Shown: positions 28,873-39,757, counted from the first letter of the stretch. The stretch: DNA of 64,000 nt from Myxococcaceae bacterium (GCA_003818285.1 RPRB01000004.1:1-64000); one strand, 5' to 3'. Numbers and translations: made by a program. The notes: generated from the sequence alone by a model not told the origin.

Positions 28873-31800
28873 GACGGGCCCGTCGCCAGGGGCTGGCGGG
28901 GGCCATCGCCCACGCCTTCATCGACTCCCGGTTGACGCCGCTCCTGGTCATCGCCTCGGTCCTCCTGGGCCTGCTGGCCATCGTCGGGCTTCCGCGAGAG
29001 GAGGAGCCGCAGATCAAGGTGCCGATGGTGGACCTCCAGGTGGCGATGCCCGGGGCGAGTGCCGCGGAGGTCGAGAGCCGGGTCTCGGCACCGCTCGAGC
29101 GTCTGATGTGGGAGATCCCTGGCGTCGAGTACGTCTACTCGACCAGCCAGCCGGGGCGCTCCCTGGTCGTTGTTCGCTTCCGGGTCGGCGAGGACGTCGA
29201 GCGCTCGCTGGTCAAGCTCAACCAGAAGCTGCAGAACCACTCCGATCGGATCCCCCCTGGTGCCTCTCCGTCCATGGTCAAGGCGCGGTCCATCGACGAC
29301 GTGCCGATCCTCGCGCTCACCTTCCACTCCCGGCTCCACGACCATCTGACCCTGCGCCGGGTCGCGGCGCAGGTCGACGCGGAGATCAAGCACCTCCCCG
29401 AGGTCTCGGAGACCACCCTCATCGGCGGCTACCGGCGTGAGGTCCGGGTCCACCTCGATCCCGCTGCCCTCGCGGCGCGGGGAATGGGGGTCATCGATCC
29501 GCTGCAGGCCCTGGGTCCGACCAATCGCCAGGAGGTGGCCGGTGCGCTGACCACCGGGGATCGCGACGTCATCGTCCAGAGCGGGGCCTTCTTCACCACC
29601 GTCGAGGAGGTGGCGTCAGCCGTGGTGGGTGTCCATGCCGGCAACCCGGTCTACCTGCGCGACGTCGCTGAGGTGAAGGATGGATCCGAGGAGCCCACGC
29701 AGTACGTGCTCTTCGGCGCGGGAGCAGCCGGCAAGGATCTCGGCGCCGAGGAGCCGGCGGTCACGCTCGCCATCGCCAAGCGCCCGGGGAGCAACGCCAT
29801 CGCCGTGGCCCAGGCGGTCCTGGCCCAGACCGACCGGATGAAGGGAACGGCCATTCCCGCCGACGTCGAGGTCTCCGTGACCCGGAACTACGGGGCGTCC
29901 GCGGCGGAGAAGGCGAACGAGCTCCTGCTCCACATGGCCATCGCCGTGGCGGCGGTCTCGCTCCTGGTCCTGTTCATGCTCGGCTGGCGCGAGTCGGCGG
30001 TGGTGGCGGTCGCCATCCCCGCCACGCTCTCGCTGACCCTGGTGGTCTTCCATCTCCTCGGCTACACCCTCAACCGGATCACGCTCTTCGCGCTCATCTT
30101 TTCCATCGGCATCCTGGTGGACGATGCGATCGTGGTGGTGGAGAACATCGTCCGCCATCGCGACCTCGAGCGCGGCGAGCGCAGCTCGCTGCGGGAGATC
30201 GCGGTCCGCGCGGTGGCCGAGGTGGGGAATCCGACCGTCCTGGCGACGCTGACGGTGATCGCCGCCATCGTGCCCATGGGCTTCGTGGGCGGCCTGATGG
30301 GCCCCTACATGCGGCCCATCCCCATCGGCGCCACCGCGGCAATGGTCTTCTCGCTCCTGATCGCCTTCGCGGTGACGCCCTGGGCGGCGGCCCGCCTGCT
30401 CCTCTTGCGCGTCGCGGAGGGGGAACACCGGGATGCCCGCTCCGACCGGGCCACCCGGCTCTACCGCTGGCTGATGTCCCGGCTCGTCGGTCGTTCGACC
30501 TGGCGCTGGTCGTTCCTGGTCCTGATCGCTCTGCTCCTGCTGGGAGCGATGGCGTTCGTCCCCGCCGGTTGGATGCGGGTGAAGATGCTCCCCCACGACA
30601 ACAAGAGCGAGCTGGAGATCGTCCTCAACATGCCCGAGGAGAGCTCGCTGGAGCGTACGGCTCAGGCGGCGAGGGAGATCGCCGCCGCGATCCGCCAGGA
30701 GAAGGAAGTCACCGACTACCAGGTCTACGTCGGGACGGCGGCCCCCTACAGCTTCAACGGCCTGGTCCGGCACTACTACCTGCGCCAGGGCTCGAGCGTC
30801 GCCGAGATCCAGGTGAATCTCCTTCCCAAGCACCAGCGCTCGGCGCAGAGCCACCCGATCGCCCTCCGCATCCGACCTGCGGTCGCCGCCGTCGCCGCCC
30901 GGTACGGGGCCCGGGTGGCCGTGGCCGAGATCCCACCTGGTCCGCCGGTGCTCCAGGCCCTGGTGGCGGAGGTGTACGGACCCGACGGCGCAGCGCGCCA
31001 GCGCCTGGCGGAAAGCGTGCGGGGCATCTTCGCCTCGACGCCGGGCGTGGTGGACGTCGACTGGTACGTCGAATCACCGCACCCCAAGGAGCTCCTGGTG
31101 GTGGACAAGGAGAAGGCGGCGCTCCACGGGATCACCGCCGACGTCATCGCCCGGACCCTCCGCGTGGCGGTGGGCGGCGAGTCGGTCGGTCTGCTGCATC
31201 TCCCGCACGAGCAGGAGGACGTGGAGATCGTCCTCGACGTGCCACGGACGCAGCGTTCGAACATCAGCGAGCTGCTGGCGATCCGGCTTCTCGACGGGCG
31301 CGGGCAAGCCATGGTGCCGCTCGGCGAGCTGGTGCGCGCCCAGAGCACGATCGAGGACCGGAGCATCTACCACAAGAATCTCCTGCCGCTGGTCTACGTC
31401 ACCGGTGACGTCGCCGGAGGCGCGGAGAGCCCGGCCTATTCCATCCTCCAGATGAACAAGGCCGTCGCCGCGCTGCCTGGACCGGTGGTGGTCTACAACT
31501 CGGTCCAACCGGCCAGCGACGCGCGGCCGGCGATCAAGTGGGATGGGGAGTGGCAGATCACGCTCGAGGTGTTCCGGGACCTGGGAGCCGCCTTCGGCAT
31601 CGTCCTGATCCTCATCTACGGCCTGCTGGTGGGCTGGTTCCGTTCCCTGCTCACACCGCTCGTGGTCATGGCGGCGATTCCCTTCTCGCTGGTGGGAATC
31701 CTCCCGGCGCACGCGGCGCTGGGGGCCTTCTTCACCGCCACCTCGATGATCGGCTTCATGGCCGGGGCGGGCATCGTGGTGCGAAACTCGATCATCCTGG

Positions 31801-32114
31801 TCGACTTCGCCGAGGCCCGGATCCGGCAGGGGATGCCGGTGGCGGACGCGGTGGTGGAAGCCGGAGCGGTGCGCTTCCGGCCCATGCTCCTCACCGCGAT
31901 GGCCGTGGCGGTGGGCGCGGCGGTGATCCTCTTCGATCCCATCTTCCAGGGGCTGGCGATCGCCCTTGCCGCGGGGGAGGTGGCCTCCCTGCTGATCAGC
32001 CGGATGGCGGTTCCGGTGCTCTACGCCATGGCCTACGGCGGGCAGGAGCGGGGCTCGGCCGGCGGCGAGCCGGTTCTCGTTGAAGGAGCAGCGTGGGCCG
32101 CCCCGAACCGATGA
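28869..32114 (+). CDS. RND efflux transporter permease (AcrB/CusA family)
   Basis: [64 protein letters not shown]. Confidence 0.94.
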   Translation: MRRARRQGLAGAIAHAFIDSRLTPLLVIASVLLGLLAIVGLPREEEPQIKVPMVDLQVAMPGASAAEVESRVSAPLERLMWEIPGVEYVYSTSQPGRSLVVVRFRVGEDVERSLVKLNQKLQNHSDRIPPGASPSMVKARSIDDVPILALTFHSRLHDHLTLRRVAAQVDAEIKHLPEVSETTLIGGYRREVRVHLDPAALAARGMGVIDPLQALGPTNRQEVAGALTTGDRDVIVQSGAFFTTVEEVASAVVGVHAGNPVYLRDVAEVKDGSEEPTQYVLFGAGAAGKDLGAEEPAVTLAIAKRPGSNAIAVAQAVLAQTDRMKGTAIPADVEVSVTRNYGASAAEKANELLLHMAIAVAAVSLLVLFMLGWRESAVVAVAIPATLSLTLVVFHLLGYTLNRITLFALIFSIGILVDDAIVVVENIVRHRDLERGERSSLREIAVRAVAEVGNPTVLATLTVIAAIVPMGFVGGLMGPYMRPIPIGATAAMVFSLLIAFAVTPWAAARLLLLRVAEGEHRDARSDRATRLYRWLMSRLVGRSTWRWSFLVLIALLLLGAMAFVPAGWMRVKMLPHDNKSELEIVLNMPEESSLERTAQAAREIAAAIRQEKEVTDYQVYVGTAAPYSFNGLVRHYYLRQGSSVAEIQVNLLPKHQRSAQSHPIALRIRPAVAAVAARYGARVAVAEIPPGPPVLQALVAEVYGPDGAARQRLAESVRGIFASTPGVVDVDWYVESPHPKELLVVDKEKAALHGITADVIARTLRVAVGGESVGLLHLPHEQEDVEIVLDVPRTQRSNISELLAIRLLDGRGQAMVPLGELVRAQSTIEDRSIYHKNLLPLVYVTGDVAGGAESPAYSILQMNKAVAALPGPVVVYNSVQPASDARPAIKWDGEWQITLEVFRDLGAAFGIVLILIYGLLVGWFRSLLTPLVVMAAIPFSLVGILPAHAALGAFFTATSMIGFMAGAGIVVRNSIILVDFAEARIRQGMPVADAVVEAGAVRFRPMLLTAMAVAVGAAVILFDPIFQGLAIALAAGEVASLLISRMAVPVLYAMAYGGQERGSAGGEPVLVEGAAWAAPNR

Positions 32115-32221
32115 CATCGACCCGCCCGCTGACCGAGCCCGGCGCCCCTTCGCCGCTCAGAGTCGGCGCACGGTGCTCCGGACCCTGGTCTGGCCGGCGC
32201 GGGCGTGGCACCCGGCGTGGG

Positions 32222-32710
32222 CTACTTCGCCGCGAGGGCCCGCTCTGCGAGTTGCTGTAGCTGCGCGTCGCTGATCTTGTACTGGACCTTCCCGTTCACG
32301 ACCTTGTCATAGGTGAGCGGGAACAGGACGACGGTGGTCTCGCCCTTTCGTGCGACGAGGTAGCGCATCCGTCCGGTGTCGTCCTTCATCAGCACCGCCT
32401 CGTCGCCCAGGCCCGGGACCGGCGAGTGCTGCGGGTAGATGTCCTTGGGGACGGATCCGACCGCCGTCCGGTAGGCGCCCGTGCCCCGGTGCCGATCGAC
32501 TCCCAGGAAGGCGTGTCCGTCCGGGGTCCGGAAGTTGGCACAGCCGCCCGCGCCGGGCGAATCACCTTTGGCGAGCGGCTGGACCTCCTGACCGGTGACG
32601 GCCTTCACGTCCGTGGGCGTGAGCACGTTGCAGGGTGGCTCGGCAGCCCGGGCCTCGGCCACGGTGAGGAAGACCACGCCAGCAGCAAGAAGGGCTGAAC
32701 GCATCGGCAT
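32222..32710 (-). CDS. hypothetical secreted protein
   Basis: N-terminal signal peptide MPMRSALLAAGVVFLTVAEARAAE; no recognised family. Confidence 0.7.
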   Translation of the reverse strand: MPMRSALLAAGVVFLTVAEARAAEPPCNVLTPTDVKAVTGQEVQPLAKGDSPGAGGCANFRTPDGHAFLGVDRHRGTGAYRTAVGSVPKDIYPQHSPVPGLGDEAVLMKDDTGRMRYLVARKGETTVVLFPLTYDKVVNGKVQYKISDAQLQQLAERALAAK

Positions 32711-32825
32711 CGCTCCTTCCCTCGTCGAAGAGAGCGGGACTCAGCCACCAAGACAAGCGGCGACGGAGCAGGACCGACCACCACCCGGCAATTGGCCCCG
32801 TGCTGGATCAGTTCATCCGGCGCGG

Positions 32826-33290
32826 CTACTTCGTCGCGCCCGGCGCCTCGCGCACCCCGATGGCGAGCTGACCGAGGCCGGCGCCCTTCGCCGTCTCCAT
32901 CACCTCGACCACCCGGCCGTGGGGGACACCCTCGTCGGCCTGGATGACCACCAGCGTGTTGGGATTCTTCTTCCGCGCCTCGTCGAGGGCCGTCTTGAGC
33001 TCGTCGGTGCTGATCACGTTCCCCGAGAGCACGATGCGGCCGTCCTGAAGGACCGCGACCGAGAGGTCGGTCGAGGCGGGCATCACGTCGGCCGCGCTCC
33101 CCTTGGGGAGATTGACCTTCAGCCCCGCCTTCGCCGCGCCCGCGCCCTGGTTCACGATGACCGAGCTGGTCACCATGAAGATGATGAGCAGCACCAGGAA
33201 GATGTCGGTCAACGGAGTGATGTTGATCTCCGAGAAGACCGCCTCGTCCCCCTCGTCTTCCTGCGTCCCCGGGACGTGTCCGATCGCCAT
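32826..33290 (-). CDS. ExbD/TolR biopolymer transport protein
   Basis: FSEINITPLTDIFLVLLIIFMVTSSVIV. Confidence 0.92.
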   Translation of the reverse strand: MAIGHVPGTQEDEGDEAVFSEINITPLTDIFLVLLIIFMVTSSVIVNQGAGAAKAGLKVNLPKGSAADVMPASTDLSVAVLQDGRIVLSGNVISTDELKTALDEARKKNPNTLVVIQADEGVPHGRVVEVMETAKGAGLGQLAIGVREAPGATK

Positions 33291-33302
33291 CGCTCGCCCG
33301 GC

Positions 33303-34025
33303 CTAGCTCGCCCCGGCCGTGGTCACGGCGGGGAGCGGGGTGGGGGGCATCGACGCCTGCGCGGGCTCGGGATGAGCCGGGCCGCTCGGGCGTTCACGGA
33401 GCAGCTCCATGAACTCCTCGATCTGCAGCCGCATCTCCACGTTCAGCCGCGCGATGCGGGACTGGAAGTAGTTGAAGAGGATGACCGCCTCGACGGCCAC
33501 TAGGATGCCCGCCGCGGTCGCCACCAGCGCCTCGGAGATGCCGGTCATCACCGCCGCGGTCCCGCCCGTTCCGCCGGCTTCCACGTCGAGACCCAGCTCG
33601 CGGAAGCTCCGCATGATGCCGGCCACGGTGCCGAACAGGCCGACGAACGGCGTGGTCGCCCCGATGGTGCCGAGGATCCAGAGGTTCTTCTTCATCCGGA
33701 GAACGAGCTGCGCGCGCTCACGCTCCACCGCGGCCTCGACCCCGGGAGTCACCGTCCGTGACCGCTCCAGCCGCTCGAAGGCCACCCGGTACACGTCCGC
33801 CAGCAGGGTGTCGGACCGATCCACCGTGCCCTTCGCCGCCGAGATGTCCCCCCGCAGCAGGTGCCGGCCCACCGCATCGGTGAGGGCCCGGGAGTTGGCG
33901 GAGATGTTCCAGAGGGCGATCCACCGCTCCACGGCCACGCCGATCGCGAGCACCGAGGCGGCCAGGATGACCGCCAGCGTGGCGCCACCGAGGCGCAGGT
34001 AGTGGGACAGCTCTTCGAAGGTCAT
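33303..34025 (-). CDS. ExbB/TolQ/MotA proton channel family protein
   Basis: LWILGTIGATTPFVGLFGTVAGIMRSF, ISEALVATAAGILVAVEAVILFNYF; start taken at MTFEELSHYL. Confidence 0.92.
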   Translation of the reverse strand: MTFEELSHYLRLGGATLAVILAASVLAIGVAVERWIALWNISANSRALTDAVGRHLLRGDISAAKGTVDRSDTLLADVYRVAFERLERSRTVTPGVEAAVERERAQLVLRMKKNLWILGTIGATTPFVGLFGTVAGIMRSFRELGLDVEAGGTGGTAAVMTGISEALVATAAGILVAVEAVILFNYFQSRIARLNVEMRLQIEEFMELLRERPSGPAHPEPAQASMPPTPLPAVTTAGAS

Positions 34026-34076
34026 TCCGCCCTCAAATCCTTGAGTCTTACCGAGGTTACGTGCTTTTCGCTGCCC

Positions 34077-34838
34077 ATGAACAGGCGTCCCTGGCCGTTG
34101 TTCCTGCTCCTGCTCGCTGGCTGTCCTCCCAGGGTTGACGTGCGCAGCGCCCCTCCCCCGGACGCCACCGCGTTGCTCGCCGAGGTGGACGCCACGGATG
34201 CCCGGGTCGCCGCGCTGCAGAGCCAGGCGAAGGCTCATCTAGACGCCCGGAGCAAGAAGGGCAACGTGCAGATGTTCGTCGCGGTCGCCGCCCCGGCCTC
34301 GGTGCACCTCGAGGTGCTCGACTTCTTCGGCAAGCCGAGCGGAATCCTCATCTCCGACGGCCGCCGCTTCGTGATGCTCGCCTCCGACACCGGGACCTGG
34401 CTCCGCGGCGCCGCGACCGCCGAGAACGTCGCCCGCGTGCTTCCCGTCTCCCTCCCACCCGAGGAGCTGGTGGCGATGCTCCTCGGCCGGGCTCCACGCC
34501 TGGCCGACCCCGCGCCGACGCTCCTCGTCGACTCCGCGGAGAACGTGTTCCGGGTCACGTTGCGCGCCGGCGGCCGGACGCAGGAGCTGTGGGTCGACCC
34601 GACCCACAAGCGAGCCGTGCGCAGCCAGGTCGACGGGCCCGGGGGCTACACCCTTTCGTTTGCCGACTTCGAGGACGTCCGGGGCACGCCGTTCCCCCGC
34701 GCCATCACCTTCGCCGGGAACGGCCGCGTGGCCTTCCAGTACACCGACCTCCGGCTCGGCGAGCAGCCGGACGCGGCGCTCTTCACGCCCGAGGCGCCGC
34801 CGGGTGTGTCCGTGGAGCAGATCTCCTCCCTCCCATGA
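34077..34838 (+). CDS. DUF4292/LolB-like outer membrane lipoprotein
   Basis: FLLLLAGCPPR lipobox; FFGKPSGILISDGRRFVMLASDTGTWLRG. Confidence 0.75.
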   Translation: MNRRPWPLFLLLLAGCPPRVDVRSAPPPDATALLAEVDATDARVAALQSQAKAHLDARSKKGNVQMFVAVAAPASVHLEVLDFFGKPSGILISDGRRFVMLASDTGTWLRGAATAENVARVLPVSLPPEELVAMLLGRAPRLADPAPTLLVDSAENVFRVTLRAGGRTQELWVDPTHKRAVRSQVDGPGGYTLSFADFEDVRGTPFPRAITFAGNGRVAFQYTDLRLGEQPDAALFTPEAPPGVSVEQISSLP

Positions 34839-34976
34839 CAGCCGAGCAGCCGGGCTGTCAGACTTCCCTCGAGCCGTAGATCCATCCGCCCGGCCCCGCG
34901 TTTGTAGGGGCATGGACGGAGCACCGGCGGAGGCCGCATCGACTCGCCCCAAGACACGACCCCCGACGAGGTCCTG

Positions 34977-35522
34977 ATGCGGAGGTTCCAGCGGGGTGAT
35001 GCCCGGGCGTTCCCGGAGCTGGTGCGGCGGCACCGGGCGGCGGTGTTCGCCTTCGTCCTGCGGTGGACGCAGGACCGGGCGCGAGCGGAGGACATCCTTC
35101 AAGAAACGTGGCTCAAGGTGGTGCGCGCCTCGACCGACTGGAGTCCCCGTGCGCGCTTCACGACCTGGCTGTACACCATCGCGAGGAATGCCTGCGTGGA
35201 TGGAGCACGACGAGAGCGGGCCCGCGCCGCGGAGCCGCTGGAGGCCGAGCAGGTGTCGACCGAGTCCCACGACCCGGAGCGCGCCGCTGCGGCGTCCGAG
35301 CTCCGCCCGGTGCTCGAGGCCGCCATCGCCGCGCTCCCCGACGCGCAGCGCGAGGTGTTCCTCCTTCGCGAGATGGCCGGAATCCCCTTCCACGAGATCG
35401 CCCGCATGACCGGCGCCCCCGAGCCGACGGTGAAGAGCCGGATGCGCTACGCGCTGGAGGCGCTGCGGACCCGGCTGACGGAGGCGGGCATCGACGCGCC
35501 CGCCGGAGGGCAGGTGGCATGA
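34977..35522 (+). CDS. ECF-type RNA polymerase sigma factor
   Basis: Region 2 (RTGLW-like FTTWLYTIARNACVDGARRERAR) and region 4 (LPDAQREVFLLREMAGIPFHEIARMTGAPEPTVKSRMRYALEALR). Confidence 0.92.
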   Translation: MRRFQRGDARAFPELVRRHRAAVFAFVLRWTQDRARAEDILQETWLKVVRASTDWSPRARFTTWLYTIARNACVDGARRERARAAEPLEAEQVSTESHDPERAAAASELRPVLEAAIAALPDAQREVFLLREMAGIPFHEIARMTGAPEPTVKSRMRYALEALRTRLTEAGIDAPAGGQVA

Positions 35523-36817
35523 GGCCTCCGGTGCCCACCCATCCCGAGGACGACCGGCTGCTCGAGCTGGCCTATGGCGAGGTGCCGGCGTCGGAAGCCC
35601 GCGCGCTCAGGCAGCACGTCGACGGGTGCGCCCGGTGCCGGAAGGTGCTCGACGGCATCTCCGAGGTCCGCACCGCCTTCCGGTCCATCCCGGAGGAGCC
35701 GGCGCCGGAGAAGGGCCTGGAGTCGCTCCTGGCATACGGCGAGCAGGCCGCGGCCCGCGCCCGGTCCCGCCGCGGCGGACTCCGCATCCTGGCACTGCTC
35801 TCGGCGGCGACCGCGTTCGCGGTGGTGTGGCTGATGCTCCCCGGGTCTTCGCGGCGCTCCGACACCCTCGTGCAAGCGCCGGCGACGAAGCCTCCCGACG
35901 TCCTGGCGCAGGCCGAGGTGCCACGCGAGCCGGTGCAGGGCGCGCCCGCCCGCGACGAGGCGGACCGGGTCAAGGACGCGAAGGAGAACGAGGCGAAGAC
36001 GCTCCGGCGTCTGGCCAGTCCGAAGTTCGAGCCGACGTCCCGGGCCGAGCAGGCCAAGGAGGAGCAGCCCTCGCCGGGTCGCCAGGCCGGCGCGGACCAG
36101 CTCTCGAAGCAGAAGGGAGTGGAGAAGCTCGACGCGCCGAGGGAGCAGCCCAAGCTGGCCGAGGCCCCGGCACCGTCCCCCTCTGACCACGAGGCCGGTG
36201 CTCGATCGGCACCCGGCGAGCTGGCCGGTGCCCTCGGGAGCGCCGGCGGGAAGGCGGCTGTCGCGGGCTCGTCCCCCGTGGGCGGCACCGGTGCGATGAC
36301 GGCGGAGTCGACGGCGGGAGCAGCGAAGAAGCGCTCGGCCACGGAGCGCGCGGACGAGGGCACCGCGAACCGCCCCTCCTCGGCTCCGTCGAGCCCGCCC
36401 GCGGCGGTCGCGGCCAGGCCTCCGGTCGCTGCCGCTGCCCGGCCGGAGAACGCGGCGACCGAGGACAAGGCCGCTGCAGCCGCGGACGCGGTCTCGGCCC
36501 CGGCGGCCAGCCCGCCCGCGAAGAGCGCGTCGAAGCCGGTCCCTCCGATGCAGTCCATGCGCATGGGCGCAGGCTCACCCGAGAAGCAGGCCCGGCTGGC
36601 GGAGATTCGCCGGCAGCTGGAGACCGCCCGGGGCGACCAGCGCAAGGCGCTGCTCATGGAGAAGTGCGAGATCGAGGCCTCGCTCGAGCTGGGGCCGGAT
36701 GCCGTGCTCACCTGCTCGATGGTGAGCCGCGAGTTCCCGGGCACCGCGGAAGCGAAGCGGGCCTCCGAGCTCGCCCGCGGCTTCTCCGTCCAGCTGCCGA
36801 CCGGGTCGGAGCGCTGA
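35519..36817 (+). CDS. zf-HC2 anti-sigma factor with long Ala/Pro/Lys-rich extracytoplasmic region
   Basis: LRQHVDGCARCRKVL zinc-finger motif, one TM, ATGA overlap with the sigma gene. Confidence 0.83.
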   Translation: MRPPVPTHPEDDRLLELAYGEVPASEARALRQHVDGCARCRKVLDGISEVRTAFRSIPEEPAPEKGLESLLAYGEQAAARARSRRGGLRILALLSAATAFAVVWLMLPGSSRRSDTLVQAPATKPPDVLAQAEVPREPVQGAPARDEADRVKDAKENEAKTLRRLASPKFEPTSRAEQAKEEQPSPGRQAGADQLSKQKGVEKLDAPREQPKLAEAPAPSPSDHEAGARSAPGELAGALGSAGGKAAVAGSSPVGGTGAMTAESTAGAAKKRSATERADEGTANRPSSAPSSPPAAVAARPPVAAAARPENAATEDKAAAAADAVSAPAASPPAKSASKPVPPMQSMRMGAGSPEKQARLAEIRRQLETARGDQRKALLMEKCEIEASLELGPDAVLTCSMVSREFPGTAEAKRASELARGFSVQLPTGSER

Positions 36818-36981
36818 CCGCCGGCCCGGCTCGCGGCGCGCAACCGCGTGCTTCCCGGGCCTGACCCTGGTACGGAGGACCCAGCTCCGGTCGGCGGCGC
36901 GCCAGTGCCCTGGAGATGGGGCAGCGGCGCGCGTCAGTCCCACGGCATACTCCAGCAGCTGGAGCTGCCCGTCCCGTGCCC

Positions 36982-39006
36982 GTGAAGAAGGTCAAGAGCC
37001 TCGTTCCGTCCTCGCCCTCGACGCTGCAGGGGGACCTCTTCGCTCCGGCGGCGCCACGACCGGGCCAGATTCCGTCGGGCCCCACCGTCGAGGCGCCGCC
37101 GGAGCCCGTGCGGAGCACGGAGCTCGCTCCGGCGACCTCGCAGCTCGGCGAGTCTCGTCCCGAGCCACCGCCGGAGCTCGAGCCCCCTCCGTGGCTGGAG
37201 ATGGCTGGCACCGGCGCAGCGCGGCCGTCGCGGGGCCGGCCCGAGGCCGAAGCGCTGGAGCCCGAGGCGCGGACCGAGCTCGCGGTCAGCCGGGAGACGG
37301 TGCGGGTGGACCTCGCCCCGGCGCGCCCCCGCGAGCGAGGCGCGGCGGTCCGGTGGAGCTCCACCACCGAGGTGGTCCGGATCGACACCCCCGCGTCGAC
37401 GCCGCTCGTGCGGCCACCGGAGCGCGTCGTCCTCACCGTCACCCAGCTCACCCAGGCAGTGAAGGGCGTGCTGATGGAAGGGTTCCGGCGAGTGCTGGTG
37501 CGCGGAGAGGTCAGCAACTTCCGCGGGCTTCACGCCAGCGGGCACCTCTTCTTCAAGCTCAAGGACGCCGGCGCCTCCATCGACGTGAAGATCTGGGCCA
37601 GCGTGGTCCAGCGCCTCCGGTTCCGGCTGGAGGAGGGGATGGAGGTCATCGCCGAGGGCAACCTCGACGTCTACGAGAAGGCCGGCCAGTACAACCTCAT
37701 CGTCCAGCGCATCGAGCCCTCGGGCGCCGGCGCGCTGGCCATCGCCTTCGCCCAGCTGCGGGACCGGCTGACCGCCGAGGGCCTGATGGGCGAGAAGCGG
37801 CTGCGGCCGCCGAGGCCCTTGCCGTTCCTCCCCTGGCGCATCGGCGTGGTGACCAGCCGCTCCGGCGCGGCGCTGCACGACTTCCTGCGGGTCCTGCACC
37901 GGCGTCATCCGCGTCTCTCGGTTCTCCTCTGTCACGCCCGGGTGCAGGGGCCCGGCGCCGCGGACGAGGTGGTGCGCGCGCTCCAGCGCCTGGCCCGGAC
38001 GGACGTGGACGTCATCGTCGTCACCCGCGGCGGCGGCAGCGCCGAGGACCTCTGGACCTTCAACGAGGAGGCGGTGGCCCGCGCCATCGCCGCGAGCCCG
38101 GTGCCGGTGGTCTCGGCCGTCGGGCACGAGGTGGACTTCACCATCGCCGACTTCGTCGCCGACGCCCGTGCCCCCACGCCGAGCGCCGCCGCCGAGCTCC
38201 TGGCCCCCGAGCTCGAGGCGCTCCTCGACGACCTTCGCACCGCGCGCACCCAGCTCCGCCAGGCCGTCGGGAGCGCCATGGCTCATTCCCGGGAGCTGCT
38301 GCGGCAGCAGGAGCGGCGGCTTCGCGACCCGCGGCAGGAGGTGACCCGCCACCGGCACGTGCTCATCGAGCACGAGCGGGCGCTCGGCCGGTTGTGGACC
38401 GAGCGTCTTCGCGGGGAGCGCGCGCGGCTGATGGAGGTCCGCGGGCGGCTGGAGCGCTTCCGGCCCGAGGCGCTCCTGGGCGAGCGCCGCGCGCGCATCG
38501 ATCGGCTCCGGTGGCGGCTCGCCGAGGTGCAGCGTGCCCGGCTGTCGATGGAGGCGGCCGCGCTGGGCTCGATGCGCCAGCGGCTGGAGCGGCGGGCTCC
38601 GGACGTGGACGTCGCCCGGGCCCGCGCGCGTCTGGAGGGTCTCACCGCCCGTCTGCGGCAGCACGGCAGTCGCCGATTCTCGATGGCGAGCGCGCTCATC
38701 GCCGAGGCCCGCGCCCGGCTCGTGCGGGCCGCGCAGGCGCGCCTCGCGACCTCGAAGGGTGCGCTCCAGATGCATGCCGGCCGGCTGGACGGGCTCAGTC
38801 CCCTCCGGGTGATGGCCCGGGGCTACGCGGTGGTCTACCGCGCGGATGACGGTCACCTGGTCCGCCGGGTCGCCGAGCTCCAGCCGGGGGCGGCGGTCCG
38901 GGTCCGCTGGGCGCCACCGGGGTGCGCTTCGCTCTCCTCCTGCGACGAGGCGGAGGCCACCATCACCCGGGTGAAGCCCGGCGGCGGGGACGCAAAAGGG
39001 AACTGA
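36982..39006 (+). CDS. xseA: exodeoxyribonuclease VII large subunit with about 150-residue Pro-rich N-terminal extension
   Basis: RVLVRGEVSNFRGLHASGHLFFKLKD, VTSRSGAALHDFLRVLHRRHP, TRGGGSAEDLWTFNEEAVARAI; GTG 36982 (VKKVKSL) or 36976 as start. Confidence 0.92.
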   Translation: MKKVKSLVPSSPSTLQGDLFAPAAPRPGQIPSGPTVEAPPEPVRSTELAPATSQLGESRPEPPPELEPPPWLEMAGTGAARPSRGRPEAEALEPEARTELAVSRETVRVDLAPARPRERGAAVRWSSTTEVVRIDTPASTPLVRPPERVVLTVTQLTQAVKGVLMEGFRRVLVRGEVSNFRGLHASGHLFFKLKDAGASIDVKIWASVVQRLRFRLEEGMEVIAEGNLDVYEKAGQYNLIVQRIEPSGAGALAIAFAQLRDRLTAEGLMGEKRLRPPRPLPFLPWRIGVVTSRSGAALHDFLRVLHRRHPRLSVLLCHARVQGPGAADEVVRALQRLARTDVDVIVVTRGGGSAEDLWTFNEEAVARAIAASPVPVVSAVGHEVDFTIADFVADARAPTPSAAAELLAPELEALLDDLRTARTQLRQAVGSAMAHSRELLRQQERRLRDPRQEVTRHRHVLIEHERALGRLWTERLRGERARLMEVRGRLERFRPEALLGERRARIDRLRWRLAEVQRARLSMEAAALGSMRQRLERRAPDVDVARARARLEGLTARLRQHGSRRFSMASALIAEARARLVRAAQARLATSKGALQMHAGRLDGLSPLRVMARGYAVVYRADDGHLVRRVAELQPGAAVRVRWAPPGCASLSSCDEAEATITRVKPGGGDAKGN

Positions 39007-39065
39007 GGCGGACGTCCGTCGCGGCGGTTGCGCCTCGGCCGCACCGGCGGTAGACGCTGTAACCC

Positions 39066-39362
39066 GTGGCCACGCCAGAAGAACCGCCCAACGAGCGCTA
39101 CAGCGACGTCGTGGACCGTCTCGAGGAGGTGGTCAAGAAGCTCGAGGGCCGAGAGCTCACCCTCGAGGACTCGCTCGAGGAATTCGAGAAGGGCATCCAG
39201 CTGGTGAAGCGCGGCGAGGCGCTCCTCCAGCAGGCCGAGCGCCGCGTGCAGGAGCTTCTGGAGCACAAGGGCGGGGACCGGACCGTCCCACTCGAAACCG
39301 TCCGGGGCGCGCCGTCGAAGCCTGCCCCGGCGGCCACCGACGATGACGACATCCCGTTCTGA
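39066..39362 (+). CDS. xseB: exodeoxyribonuclease VII small subunit
   Basis: RLEEVVKKLEGRELTLEDSLEEFEKGIQLVKRGEALLQQAERRVQEL. Confidence 0.93.
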   Translation: MATPEEPPNERYSDVVDRLEEVVKKLEGRELTLEDSLEEFEKGIQLVKRGEALLQQAERRVQELLEHKGGDRTVPLETVRGAPSKPAPAATDDDDIPF

Positions 39363-39753
39363 CGGTCCTTCTCGCCGCTCGGCGATCATCGTTGACGACG
39401 ATCGGGACACCCGCGAGATGCTGGCGATGGCGCTGGAGCTCGAGGGCTACCAGGTCACCCAGGCAGCCAACGGGGTGAAGCTCATCTCCAGCCTCCACGT
39501 TCACCGGCCGGACATCCTGCTCCTCGACGTGAACATGTCGTGGATCGATGGTTTCGAGCTCTGCCGTGCGGTCCGGCGCAATGAGCAGTTCCGGAGTCTT
39601 CCGGTCCTCTTCGTCTCCGCGCGGAAGGCCCGCGCCGACGTCGAGGCGGGGCTGGCCTCCGGCGCCGACGGCTACTTCACCAAGCCCATCGACTTCGAGG
39701 CGCTCCTGGGCCGGATGCGCGAGCTGGTCGACCGCCGTTCCGGAGGAAGGTGA
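39343..39753 (+). CDS. single-domain response regulator
   Basis: AIIVDDDRDTREM, LLDVNMSWIDG, FVSARKA, YFTKPIDF; overlaps xseB end. Confidence 0.9.
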   Translation: MTTSRSDGPSRRSAIIVDDDRDTREMLAMALELEGYQVTQAANGVKLISSLHVHRPDILLLDVNMSWIDGFELCRAVRRNEQFRSLPVLFVSARKARADVEAGLASGADGYFTKPIDFEALLGRMRELVDRRSGGR

Positions 39754-39757
39754 CGCG

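Noticed and set aside
27862-32114. RND adaptor/permease pair as a novel tripartite system
   Set aside because: Ordinary RND pair; the lack of an adjacent outer-membrane factor is common.
36934-38856. 640-aa minus-strand ORF opposite xseA
   Set aside because: Same GC-skew artefact; plus strand is clearly ExoVII large subunit.
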